46,416 nucleotides of DNA, taken from NCBI GenBank assembly GCA_020621965.1, contig JAHRYV010000025.1:1-46416 (forward strand), in the 5' to 3' direction. Position numbers and translations under genes: made by a program. The notes under the pieces are model-generated. The model had not been told where the DNA came from, searched no databases, and saw nothing but the letters and a program-made list of their open reading frames with translations. This document shows positions 37,032 to 44,551 of the stretch, piece after piece; the first letter of the stretch is position 1; every line of letters starts with the position of its first letter. The stretch comes from Curvibacter sp. (lineage in GTDB: Bacteria > Pseudomonadota > Gammaproteobacteria > Burkholderiales > Burkholderiaceae_C).

Positions 37032-38969
37032 ATGACCACGCCGACGCAACGCAGCCTGGGCGCCAAACTGGCCTTGGCCGGCACCCCCTTTCTGTTGCTG
37101 GCCCTGCTGGCCACGGCGGCCACGCTGTGGGTCTCCTGGCAGCTCGACGGCGGTGCCGCCGCCGTCAACGAAGCCGGCCGCATGCGCATGCAGGCCTACC
37201 GCATGGCGCTGAGCCTGAGCACCGGCCAGACCACCGAGCTGCCGCGACTGATGCAGGAGTTCGAAGGCAGCCTGACCGTGCTGCGCCACGGCGACCCCGA
37301 ACGCCCGCTCTTCGTGCCCTGGGACGTGAATGCGCAGCAGTACTTCGGCGTGATCGAGCAGGACTGGGAGGGTTTCGTCCAACTGCTCGGCGGCGCCGAC
37401 GGCGCCAGCCGCCCGCAGCTGCTGCGCGAGACGACGATCGACTTCGTGGCCCACATCGACGCCTTCGTGCACAGCATCGAGATCCACATCTCGCGCTGGA
37501 CCGCCATCCTGCACCTGCTGCAGACCACGCTGATGGCCATCGTCATCCTGGGCACGGTGGTGCTGCTCTACGTCGGCCAGATGCTGGTGCTGGAGCCCGT
37601 CGGCCTGCTCAAGCGGGCGATCGAGAAGATCCAGGGCGGCACCTTCGACGCCCGCGTCGACTACGTCAGCAGCGACGAGTTCGGCACCCTGGCCGGGGGC
37701 TTCAACGACATGGCCGCGCATCTGCAATCCATGTACCACCACCTGGAGAGCAAGGTCGCGGAGAAGACCGCCGAGCTCGAAGTCAAGCGCGAGCGGCTGG
37801 AGAGCCTGTACGAGGTCACCACCCTGGTGGCGCGCGCCACCACGCTGGACGAGCTGGCCCAGGGGTTCACGCACAGCATCCTGCGCATCGCGCACGCCGA
37901 TGGCGTGGCCCTGCGCTGGTCCGACCAGGCCAGCCAGCGCTACGTGATGCTGGCCGCCCATGGCCTGCCCGCCGACATGGTGGAGGCCGAGCACTGCATC
38001 CACAAGGGTGACTGCGACTGCGGCGCCAGCACCGCCCTGGGCCCCGGCCTGCGCGTCATCCCCATCCACACGCTGGGTGAGGCGCGTGAGCGCCTGTGCG
38101 GGCGCGCCGGCTTCGAGTCGCTGCTCAGCATCCCGGTGCGCCTGCACGAGCGCCTGCTGGGCGAGGTGGACCTGTTCTTCCATGCCCGCATCGAACCCTC
38201 GGCCGCGGAGCGCTCGCTGTACGAGGCGCTCACCAGCCATCTGGCCAGCGCCATGGAGAACCTGCGCACCAATGCCCTGGAGAAAGAAGCCGCCGTGGCG
38301 CAGGAGCGCCACCTGCTGGCGCGCGAGCTGCACGACTCAATTGCCCAGTCGCTGGCCTTCCTCAAGATCCAGGTGCAGCTCATGCGCGACGCGCTGGCCG
38401 CCGGCGACCGCCAGGCCATGAACCAGGTGCTGGAGGAGATCGACACCGGCGTGCGCGAGAGTTATGGCGACGTGCGCGAGCTGCTTATGCATTTCCGCAC
38501 CCGCACCAACACCGAAGACATCGAGACCGCCCTGCTCACCACGCTGCACAAGTTCGAGCTGCAAAGCGGCCTCAAGGCCCACCTGCAGATGCAGGGCCAC
38601 GGCCTGCCGCTGGCGCCGGATCTGCAGATCCAGGTGCTGCACATCGTGCAGGAAGCGCTTTCCAATGTGCGCAAGCACGCACGCGCCTCCCAGGTCTGGC
38701 TGGACGTGTTGCAGCAGCCCGAATGGCGCTTCGAGGTGCGCGACGACGGCCGCGGCTTCGACAGCGGCGACGGCAGCATCGACGACAGCCACGTCGGCCT
38801 GCGCATCATGAGCGAACGCGCCGAGCGCATCGGCGCCCGGGTCGAGGTGATCTCCACCCCCGGCGCCGGCACCTCGGTGGTGCTGACGCTGCCGGCCCAG
38901 CTGGTCGCCGCCCGCGCGCCCCTGCCCACCCTCCCCGAACTGCCTACCCTGGACCATGCCTCGAGCTGA
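37032..38969 (+). CDS. narX: Nitrate/nitrite sensor histidine kinase
   Basis: 645 residues with NarX architecture. The first transmembrane helix is at about 15-37, followed directly by the periplasmic P-box-like NEAGRMRMQAYRMAL (46-60) that binds nitrate, a periplasmic helical region and a second helix (about 160-187). Then come HAMP (LVLEPVGLLKRAIEKIQGG), a coiled coil, a GAF-like cysteine-containing module (EHCIHKGDCDCG) and a HisKA_3 core with H434 in ARELHDSIAQSLAFLK. HATPase_c has NVRKHA and DDGRGF. ATG 37032 is where the family sequence begins. It overlaps narL by 14 bases and is the first gene of the nar cluster; an FNR-type box lies upstream. Confidence 0.95.
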   Translation: MTTPTQRSLGAKLALAGTPFLLLALLATAATLWVSWQLDGGAAAVNEAGRMRMQAYRMALSLSTGQTTELPRLMQEFEGSLTVLRHGDPERPLFVPWDVNAQQYFGVIEQDWEGFVQLLGGADGASRPQLLRETTIDFVAHIDAFVHSIEIHISRWTAILHLLQTTLMAIVILGTVVLLYVGQMLVLEPVGLLKRAIEKIQGGTFDARVDYVSSDEFGTLAGGFNDMAAHLQSMYHHLESKVAEKTAELEVKRERLESLYEVTTLVARATTLDELAQGFTHSILRIAHADGVALRWSDQASQRYVMLAAHGLPADMVEAEHCIHKGDCDCGASTALGPGLRVIPIHTLGEARERLCGRAGFESLLSIPVRLHERLLGEVDLFFHARIEPSAAERSLYEALTSHLASAMENLRTNALEKEAAVAQERHLLARELHDSIAQSLAFLKIQVQLMRDALAAGDRQAMNQVLEEIDTGVRESYGDVRELLMHFRTRTNTEDIETALLTTLHKFELQSGLKAHLQMQGHGLPLAPDLQIQVLHIVQEALSNVRKHARASQVWLDVLQQPEWRFEVRDDGRGFDSGDGSIDDSHVGLRIMSERAERIGARVEVISTPGAGTSVVLTLPAQLVAARAPLPTLPELPTLDHASS

Positions 38970-39618
38970 CGTTATCCGCATCCTGGTGGTCGACGACCAC
39001 ACCCTGTTTCGCCGCGGCCTGACCGCCCTTCTGAGCCGCGAGCCGAGCTTCCAGGTGGTGGGCGACGCCGCCGACGCCGGAGCAGCCCAGCGCCGCGCCC
39101 AGGAACTGCAGCCCGACCTCATCCTGCTGGACAACCACCTGCCCGGCGTGCGCGGCGTCGACGCCCTGCCGGCCTTGCGCGAGGCAGCGCCCCAGGCACG
39201 CGTGCTGATGCTGACCGTGAGCGAAGACGAGCAGGACCTGAGCGCCGCCCTCAAGGCCGGTGCCGCCGGCTACCTGCTCAAGACCATCGAAGGCGACGCC
39301 CTGGCCGCGGCCATCCACCGCATCATGCGCGGCGACAACGTGGTGGCCCACGAGATGACCAGCAAGCTGGTCTCGGCCCTCAAGGGCGGCGCGCCGGCCG
39401 CCCCCACACCGGCGGCCACGCTGCTGCACAGCCTGTCACCGCGCGAGCGCGACATCCTGCGCGGCATCGCCCGCGGCGCCAGCAACAAGGAGATCGGCGC
39501 CGACCTCGGCATCGCCGAGACCACGGTCAAGATCCACGTGCAGCACGTGCTGCGCAAGCTGGACGTGAGCACGCGGGTGCAGGCGGCGGTGCTGGCGGCG
39601 AATGCGGGGGTGAGTTGA
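38956..39618 (+). CDS. narL: Nitrate/nitrite response regulator
   Basis: 220 residues. The receiver domain has VVDDH (11-15), phosphoacceptor Asp59 in LILLDNHLPG, the Thr in LMLTVSEDE and Lys in AGYLLK. A linker rich in Ala and Pro (about 132-152) leads to the LuxR-type helix-turn-helix (155-212) with LSPRERDILRGIARGASNKE and TVKIHVQHVLRKL. It is the partner of NarX and should control nitrate respiration genes. Its final 144 bases (39475-39618, residues 174-220) are duplicated at 41521-41664, on the far side of hipBA. Confidence 0.95.
   Translation: MPRADVIRILVVDDHTLFRRGLTALLSREPSFQVVGDAADAGAAQRRAQELQPDLILLDNHLPGVRGVDALPALREAAPQARVLMLTVSEDEQDLSAALKAGAAGYLLKTIEGDALAAAIHRIMRGDNVVAHEMTSKLVSALKGGAPAAPTPAATLLHSLSPRERDILRGIARGASNKEIGADLGIAETTVKIHVQHVLRKLDVSTRVQAAVLAANAGVS
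39475..39618 (+). repeat. narL 3'-end direct repeat, copy 1
   Basis: 144 bases recur at 41521-41664 in the same orientation with about eight or nine substitutions, mostly at third codon positions. The two copies bracket the hipBA module. This copy is part of the intact narL. Confidence 0.9.
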
Positions 39619-39622
39619 GCGG

Positions 39623-39638
39623 GCGGCCGGAAGGCCGC
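39623..39638. terminator. GC hairpin between convergent narL and hipA
   Basis: GCGGCC-GGAA-GGCCGC is a perfect 6-bp stem with a four-base loop, located 5 bases after the narL stop. No T-tract follows on either strand, so it is at best a weak terminator. Confidence 0.35.
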
Positions 39639-39652
39639 GGTGCGCGTCTCAC

Positions 39653-40906
39653 TCAGCCCGTCATCGACCCGGCGGCTTGTGCGTTGGTCTGAATGACGCC
39701 ATCCATGCGCTGGATCAGCTGCCGCTCCTCTGGCGTCGTCTTCTCGTCCGAGCTGATGCCGTCGCGGACCTTGGCCCATGCTTTGACGACAGCCGTGGCC
39801 AGCCTGCGGAACTCGGTCATGGTCTGCTCATACCGGAAACCGCAGTCCTTGCAGAAAGCCTCCCAGGAGTGCGCGCCCACGGCACCGAACTCCTCTTCAT
39901 CCCCGATGAAAAGCGCCAGACGGTTGTCACCGTAGGCCTGCACGCACAGCAGGTCGTAGAAAGGCGCGAGCCTGTAGCCTGCGTCATCGATCAGCACCGA
40001 CATGTTCTTGGCGTGCGCGTCTGAGTTGCCGATCAGGTAGTTGAACATCACCCAGCGCTGCAGCTCCAGCAGATCGCGCCCGGTGACCTGCAGGCCCCGT
40101 AGCGCCGCCACCAGCCTGGGCAGGCTCACCAGCCCCGCGTTGCGCTGGTATTTCCAGTCAGACCCCACCTGCAGCAGCTGACAGCCGTCGATCTGGTGCA
40201 GTCCCAGGATGTTGCCGGCCACCATGACGCGGTCATAGCGCTCCACCACGTAGACCGCTTCCGGCACGCGCAGCAACCAGACCTTGGGTACCGGCAGCTT
40301 GACGGCGCGCGCCAACGTCATGCAGGCGTATTCATTGATCGCGCTGGGCTGGAAAGCCTTGAGCCGGGTGTCGGGCTTGAAGATGTGGGTGGTGGGCGAC
40401 TGCCCCACGCTGTCGCTGATGCGCCCCGTCCTGGCATCAAAGCGCAAGCCGATCTTGTCCTGCGCGCCCGCCAGCGACATCGTCGCCTGGGGGTTGGACA
40501 TCAACAGCGGCTTTTCGCCCCGCTCGGCCAGGCGCCGGCTCAGCTGTTCGTGGCTCAGCGGCTCGTACTGCTGCTCGATCCTCGGCGCCTGCCCCTCGGG
40601 CAGCACGGAGAGCACCCCCGGCAACTCGGCCCCTAGCCTGCCCACCATCTCGAAGGGGGAGGCATCGCGTGACTGGATGGCATTGAGGATGTCTTCGAGC
40701 GCCGCGCCCTCGGGCAAGAGGTTGGCGAAGAAAGTGCGCACGCCCTCCCCGGTGTAGCGCTCAGGTCGCAAAGGAAAACCGGGTGCCAGCACAAAGCCGC
40801 CGTGCTGCCCCAGCCACTGCGAGTCGTACTCGAAGAAGTAGACGCCGCCCTCGTGCCCCAGCCAGCCCATGGGGCGGGCATTGGCCCAGACGCGCAGGCG
40901 GATCAT
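39653..40906 (-). CDS. hipA: HipA-family toxin kinase
   Basis: 417 residues. The N-terminal couple_hipA region (about 1-100, with VYFFEYDSQWL and GVRTFFANLLPEG) is followed by the kinase body: SLAGAQDKIGLRF, HIFKPDTRLKAF with the ATP Lys, INEYACMTLARAVKLPVP, the catalytic GNSDAHAKNMSVL loop and RLAPFYDLLC with the metal Asp. HipA kinases phosphorylate glutamyl-tRNA synthetase in E. coli; other targets are known in other families. The gene overlaps hipB by 4 bases and looks intact. It sits inside the nar locus, on the strand opposite to the nar genes. Confidence 0.94.
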   Translation of the reverse strand: MIRLRVWANARPMGWLGHEGGVYFFEYDSQWLGQHGGFVLAPGFPLRPERYTGEGVRTFFANLLPEGAALEDILNAIQSRDASPFEMVGRLGAELPGVLSVLPEGQAPRIEQQYEPLSHEQLSRRLAERGEKPLLMSNPQATMSLAGAQDKIGLRFDARTGRISDSVGQSPTTHIFKPDTRLKAFQPSAINEYACMTLARAVKLPVPKVWLLRVPEAVYVVERYDRVMVAGNILGLHQIDGCQLLQVGSDWKYQRNAGLVSLPRLVAALRGLQVTGRDLLELQRWVMFNYLIGNSDAHAKNMSVLIDDAGYRLAPFYDLLCVQAYGDNRLALFIGDEEEFGAVGAHSWEAFCKDCGFRYEQTMTEFRRLATAVVKAWAKVRDGISSDEKTTPEERQLIQRMDGVIQTNAQAAGSMTG

Positions 40907-41292
40907 TTCTTGTTCCCGCTGCGTTGCCGCGCGCTGTTGATGATCCCTACGCCTGTGGAGGGTCGCAATGCATCCGATATACGTGCGTCAACGGGACTCG
41001 TGATCAACCCAGCAGAGGCACCTTCACCCCTGGCATCCTGCCGCGCGCCCGCAATGATGCCCATTGATGCATCACCCTTGCGGCCCGTGATGACCATCGA
41101 CAGCCCCAGCCCGTTGATCAGTTGCACCAGCTTGCCCAGCGTGCAGCGCTCCGGCTGCGTCTCCGCATCCCGGATGAAAGAGGGGCTCACATTGCATACG
41201 GCCGCCGCTTGCGCCCGCGTCAGCTTCTGACGCTTGCGCTCGATTTCCAGCAGCTTGGCCAACTCAAGGAGATTGTTCAGATCTATCTTCAT
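40903..41292 (-). CDS. hipB: HipB-type antitoxin with long C-terminal tail
   Basis: 129 residues. The XRE helix-turn-helix occupies about 10-66 (LLEIERKRQKLTRAQAAAVC, then NVSPSFIRDAE), followed by the short beta strand GLSMVITG that pairs the dimer. Residues 72-129 form an additional glycine/serine/arginine-containing tail, longer than the C-terminus of E. coli HipB (88 residues). It may contact HipA or be a proteolysis tag. The repeated 16-bp palindromes upstream (41296-41470) are its probable binding sites, and one of them overlaps its own ribosome binding site. Confidence 0.88.
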   Translation of the reverse strand: MKIDLNNLLELAKLLEIERKRQKLTRAQAAAVCNVSPSFIRDAETQPERCTLGKLVQLINGLGLSMVITGRKGDASMGIIAGARQDARGEGASAGLITSPVDARISDALRPSTGVGIINSARQRSGNKK

Positions 41293-41295
41293 TTT

Positions 41296-41470
41296 TGACC
41301 CCTCAGGGTCACTTTATCGTCGAATATGAATCTATGCAATACATATTGACCTTATAAGAGCAAATGTCAACCATGGGTGATCATCGTCAGCTGCCTGCCG
41401 GATTATGACCCCATAGGGACAAAAAAAATACCCCACCCCTATTCGAACAAAATTTGCCCTCATAGGAGCA
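41296..41470. repeat. Four 16-bp palindromic operator copies upstream of hipB
   Basis: The copies are TGACCCCTCAGGGTCA (41296-41311), TGACCTTATAAGAGCA (41347-41362), TGACCCCATAGGGACA (41406-41421) and TGCCCTCATAGGAGCA (41455-41470). Start-to-start distances are 51, 59 and 49 bases. The first copy is a perfect inverted repeat and overlaps the hipB ribosome binding site; the second lies in the promoter spacer. E. coli hipBA also has four operators. The region is AT-rich relative to its flanks. Confidence 0.8.
41340..41370 (-). promoter_or_regulatory. hipBA promoter
   Basis: On the minus strand TTGACA (41370-41365) is a perfect -35, and TATGTA (41345-41340), 19 bases on, is a weak -10. The second palindrome of the operator array fills the spacer, so antitoxin binding there should block RNA polymerase. 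Confidence 0.6.
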
Positions 41471-41520
41471 ATTTGTGCCAGGTCTGCATTTTGTTCCCGC
41501 CGGGTGCGGCTGCAGTCGGC

Positions 41521-41664
41521 GGCGCCAGCAACAAGGAAATCGGGGCCGAACTCGGCATCGCCGAGACCACGGTCAAGATCCACGTGCAGCACGTGCTGCG
41601 CAAGCTGGATGTGAGCACGCGGGTACAGGCGGCGGTGCTGGCGGCGAATGCCGGGGTGAACTGA
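41521..41664 (+). pseudogene. narL 3' fragment, copy 2
   Basis: Translates as GASNKEIGAELGIAETTVKI followed by HVQHVLRKLDVSTRV and a NAGVN end with TGA at 41662-41664. It corresponds to narL residues 174-220, the helix-turn-helix. No receiver domain precedes it; the sequence changes abruptly upstream to the AT-rich hipBA control region. It is a truncated duplicate and not a functional regulator, although a short HTH peptide cannot be excluded. Confidence 0.88.
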
Positions 41665-41696
41665 CGCCGGCCGGCCACACAGATGGTCACCGCCAT

Positions 41697-41709
41697 TTAC
41701 CCGTGGTAA
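41697..41709. promoter_or_regulatory. Inverted repeat upstream of the PstS-like gene
   Basis: TTACC-CGT-GGTAA is a perfect 5-bp inverted repeat 30 bases before the FNR-type box. It contains TACCCGT, one base off the NarL heptamer pattern TACYYMT. It may be a NarL or other regulator site. Confidence 0.4.
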
Positions 41710-41738
41710 CAAAGCTAGCACATGGGGGTGCCGGACGG

Positions 41739-41752
41739 CTGATCTGGATCAA
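41739..41752 (+). promoter_or_regulatory. FNR-type box upstream of the PstS-like gene
   Basis: CTGAT-CTGG-ATCAA matches TTGAT-N4-ATCAA in 9 of 10 positions and lies 110 bases before ATG 41863. It suggests low-oxygen expression of this binding protein. Confidence 0.65.
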
Positions 41753-41862
41753 GAGCGCATGGGGGTGGCTGGCTAAAGTTTGCGCAGGCGACTGACGGAA
41801 GTCAATTTCATCTTCCGGTCTCGGTGTCGCGCACCCCACTCAAGAAGAATAGGAGCCTGATC

Positions 41863-42954
41863 ATGCGGCAACTGCGCGCTTTCCTTTGTCTGTTTTCCTG
41901 GCTGTCTCTCTGCGCGGCTGGCGCCCAGGCGCAGGTCTTGTCCGGCGCCGGATCGACTTTCGCTGCCCCCTTGTATGTCGCTGCGGCGGAAAAGCTGGGG
42001 GGCAAGCACCAGTTCTCCCTCAATTACAGCTCCGTCGGTTCAGCCGAGGGGATCAAGCGCATCCACGACCACTCCGTCGACTTCGGTGCCACCGATCAAC
42101 CGCTGAACCGCCAGGAGCTCAATAGCAGCGGCCTGCTGCAGTTTCCAACGGCCATCGGTGGTGTTGCGGTCACCGCCAATCTGCCAGGCTTCAACGTGTC
42201 TCAACTCAAGCTGGATGGCCCCGTGCTGGCGGATATCTTCCTCGGCAAGATCAAGAGCTGGAACGATGCCCGGATCGCCGAGCTCAATCCCGGACAGAGC
42301 CTGCCGCGCACGCCCATCAAGGTCATCGTTCGCGCCGAGGGTTCGGGCACCGCCTACCTGTTCGGCCGCTACCTGAGCCGGGTCAGCACCGAGTGGAAGG
42401 AGCGCGGCCGCGCGGCCGTGGCCAGCGCCACCTCGGTGCCAAGCAACGCGACCGTCCTGCAAGCCATCCAGGCATCAGCGGGTGCGATCGGGTACCTGGA
42501 ATACGGTTACGCGCAAGACAACAAGCTGCCGGTGGTCCAACTGCGCAATGCCTTTGGCACTTTTGTGAGCCCGAACAGCGACACCATCGCCGCTGCGGTT
42601 CGGGCAGCGGATTGGGAGCTGATGTTCATGGACCAGAATCCGACCTTCGAAATCGACACCGTGAACGTGGCCTGCCCCTCGTGCTGGCCCATCACCGGAC
42701 TGACCTACGTCGTGGTTTCGCGACGCTGGATCGAAAACAACAAGGGCAATGCGTTCATGCGCTTCCTCGAGGCCTTGCTGAACGACGGCGATGCCGTGGC
42801 CAAGGAGGAGAACTACGTCACCCTGCCGTCGAGAGCGAAGAACCTCGTCAAGGTCACCCTGCGCAGCCAGCTGCAGGACGGGAAGGGCAATCGTTTGCGT
42901 ACCCTGCTCGAGCGCATGGAATTTCCCCACGAACTCCTCGCCCGAGCCGACTAG
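41863..42954 (+). CDS. PstS-like periplasmic anion-binding protein
   Basis: 363 residues. A signal peptide ends near residue 23 (AGAQA, then QVLSGAGSTFAAPLY). GAGSTFAAPLY, NYSSVGSAEGIKRI, DFGATDQPL, LADIFLGKIKSWND and RAEGSGTAYLFGRYL reproduce the phosphate-contact regions of PstS. There are no pstCAB genes beside it. Instead it lies between narXL and narK1 and has an FNR-type box upstream, so it may serve nitrate respiration, for example as a binding protein for another oxyanion or as a sensor partner. That role is inferred. Ribosome binding site AGGAG precedes ATG 41863. The CPSCW segment near the middle of the second half is not usual in PstS. Confidence 0.87.
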   Translation: MRQLRAFLCLFSWLSLCAAGAQAQVLSGAGSTFAAPLYVAAAEKLGGKHQFSLNYSSVGSAEGIKRIHDHSVDFGATDQPLNRQELNSSGLLQFPTAIGGVAVTANLPGFNVSQLKLDGPVLADIFLGKIKSWNDARIAELNPGQSLPRTPIKVIVRAEGSGTAYLFGRYLSRVSTEWKERGRAAVASATSVPSNATVLQAIQASAGAIGYLEYGYAQDNKLPVVQLRNAFGTFVSPNSDTIAAAVRAADWELMFMDQNPTFEIDTVNVACPSCWPITGLTYVVVSRRWIENNKGNAFMRFLEALLNDGDAVAKEENYVTLPSRAKNLVKVTLRSQLQDGKGNRLRTLLERMEFPHELLARAD

Positions 42955-43268
42955 CAGCCCTCGTTGCGCATCGCCACCGGATTGCGGCGGCCTGTGCCAG
43001 TTCACCGCCACGGTCCCGTCCACAACGGCAGGGTTGCCTGACAGCACCCTGCCGTTTCCCATGGGATGCCCGGTAGCCGTTGCCCCCATCGGGCGCCCCC
43101 CGCGGCAGAACCCGCCACAGTCGTTTGATCCACCTCAAGCCCCCGTCGAATAAGCCGGCCGACTAGTTCTTTCGGAGGATGGCCGGCCGGCCGGCCGCTA
43201 CCTCCGGAGGATGGTGCGAACCAGCCCCCCTTTCTAAAGTCCGTGCACACCCCTCAAGGAGTTGTGAC
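42955..43268. other. 314-base control region of narK1
   Basis: No gene is seen. It holds the FNR-type box at 43125-43138, a (GGCC)4 tract at 43181-43196, the palindrome CCTCCGGAGG (43201-43210) and two copies of CGGAGGATGG (43173-43182 and 43205-43214). The narK1 ribosome binding site AAGGAG is at about 43256-43261. Confidence 0.5.
43125..43138 (+). promoter_or_regulatory. FNR-type box upstream of narK1
   Basis: TTGAT-CCAC-CTCAA matches TTGAT-N4-ATCAA in 9 of 10 positions. A transcription start about 41 bases downstream of its centre would lie near 43173, ahead of narK1. Confidence 0.7.
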
Positions 43269-44524
43269 ATGGATAGAAACAGACAGGCCCTCTCGGTATT
43301 GATCGTCAGCACGCTGGCCTTCACCGTGTGCTTCATGGTGTGGATGATGTTCGGCGTGATCGGCATCCCGATCAAGAAGGCACTCAACCTCAACGCCACC
43401 GAATTCGGCCTGCTCACGGCCACCCCGGTGCTCACCGGCTCGCTGATCCGCGTGCCGCTGGGCATCTGGACCGACAAGTACGGCGGCCGCATCGTGATGG
43501 CCATCCTCATGGCAGCCACCGTGCCCGCCATCTACCTGATGGCCTACGCCACCGCCTACTGGCACTTCCTGGTCATCGGCCTGTTCGTCGGCCTGGCCGG
43601 CGGCTCCTTCTCGGTGGGCACGCCCTATGTGGCGCGCTGGTACCCGAAGAACCGCCAGGGTTTCGCCATGGGCGTGTACGGCGCCGGCAACTCCGGAGCC
43701 GCCGTCAACAAGTTCATCGCCCCGGCCCTGGTGGTGGCCTTCGGCTGGACCATGGTGCCGCAGGTCTACGCGGCCATCATGCTGGGCACGGTGGTCGTGT
43801 TCTGGCTGTTCAGCCACAGCGATCCGGCCCACCTGGTGCCCAGCCACGTGAAGTTCAGCGACCAGCTCAAGGCGCTGAAGGACCCCAAGGTCATCAAGTA
43901 CTGCCAGTACTACAGCATCGTGTTCGGCGGCTACGTGGCCCTCTCGCTGTGGATGGTGCAGTACTACGTGGGTGAATACGGCCTGGACATCCGCGCCGCC
44001 GCGCTCCTGGCGGCCTGCTTCTCCCTGCCCGGCGGCGTGCTGCGCGCGGTGGGCGGCTGGCTGTCTGACAAGTACGGCGCCCACAGCGTGACCTGGTGGG
44101 TGATGTGGGTGAGCTGGATCTGCCTGTTCCTGCTCTCTTATCCGCAGTTCGACTTCACCATCACCACCATCAACGGCCCCAAGACCTTCCACATCGGCCT
44201 CAACGTCTACATGTTCACCGCGCTGATGTTCATCCTGGGCATCGCCTGGGCCTTCGGCAAGGCCAGCGTGTTCAAGTACATCAGCGACGACTACCCCACC
44301 AACATCGGCACCATCAGCGGCATCGTCGGTCTGGCCGGCGGCCTGGGCGGTTTCGTGCTGCCCATCATGTTCGGCGCCCGGTCGACCTCACCGGCGTCCG
44401 CTCCAGCGCCTTCATGCTGATGTACGGCGTGGTCTGGGTCTCGCTGATCTGGATGTACTGGACCGAGGTGCGCCGCGCCCAGGTCATGGGCTCCCAGGCT
44501 ACCGCTTTCAGCCTCAAGGGCTGA
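43269..44524 (+). pseudogene. narK1: Nitrate/nitrite transporter NarK1, frameshifted near the 3' end
   Basis: MFS nitrate carrier with about 12 helices. GIWTDKYGGRIVM, the NNP signature region GSFSVGTPYVARWYPKNRQG with FAMGVYGAGNSGAAVN, and GGWLSDKYGAHSV are intact. After LPIMFGA the frame is lost at about 44379, where GCCCGGTCG would be GCCCTGGTCG in a normal gene. The expected end (VDLTGVRSSAFMLMYGVVWV to FSLKG) continues one frame over and stops at 44522-44524. Only the last helix is affected. Single-base loss, real or from sequencing, is the simplest cause. AAGGAG precedes ATG 43269. It is the NarK1 (proton-nitrate symport) type by position, an inference. Confidence 0.88.
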
Positions 44525-44551
44525 CCCCTCTCCCCTTCACCGGGAACCATC

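Noticed and set aside
41296..41470. CRISPR-like array
   Set aside because: Four repeats of only 16 bases, palindromic and diverged, with short AT-rich spacing and no cas genes; their position fits antitoxin operators.
41455..41520. Possible start of a complete second narL-like gene upstream of the duplicated end
   Set aside because: The upstream sequence is the AT-rich hipBA control region and does not encode any receiver or linker sequence.
43181..43196. (GGCC)4 tract
   Set aside because: A simple GC-rich repeat; could vary in length, but no evidence for a functional role.
43179..43268. An in-frame ATG that would extend NarK1 by 30 residues
   Set aside because: GGAGG directly abuts the ATG with no spacing, the added residues are not NarK-like, and ATG 43269 has a well-spaced AAGGAG.
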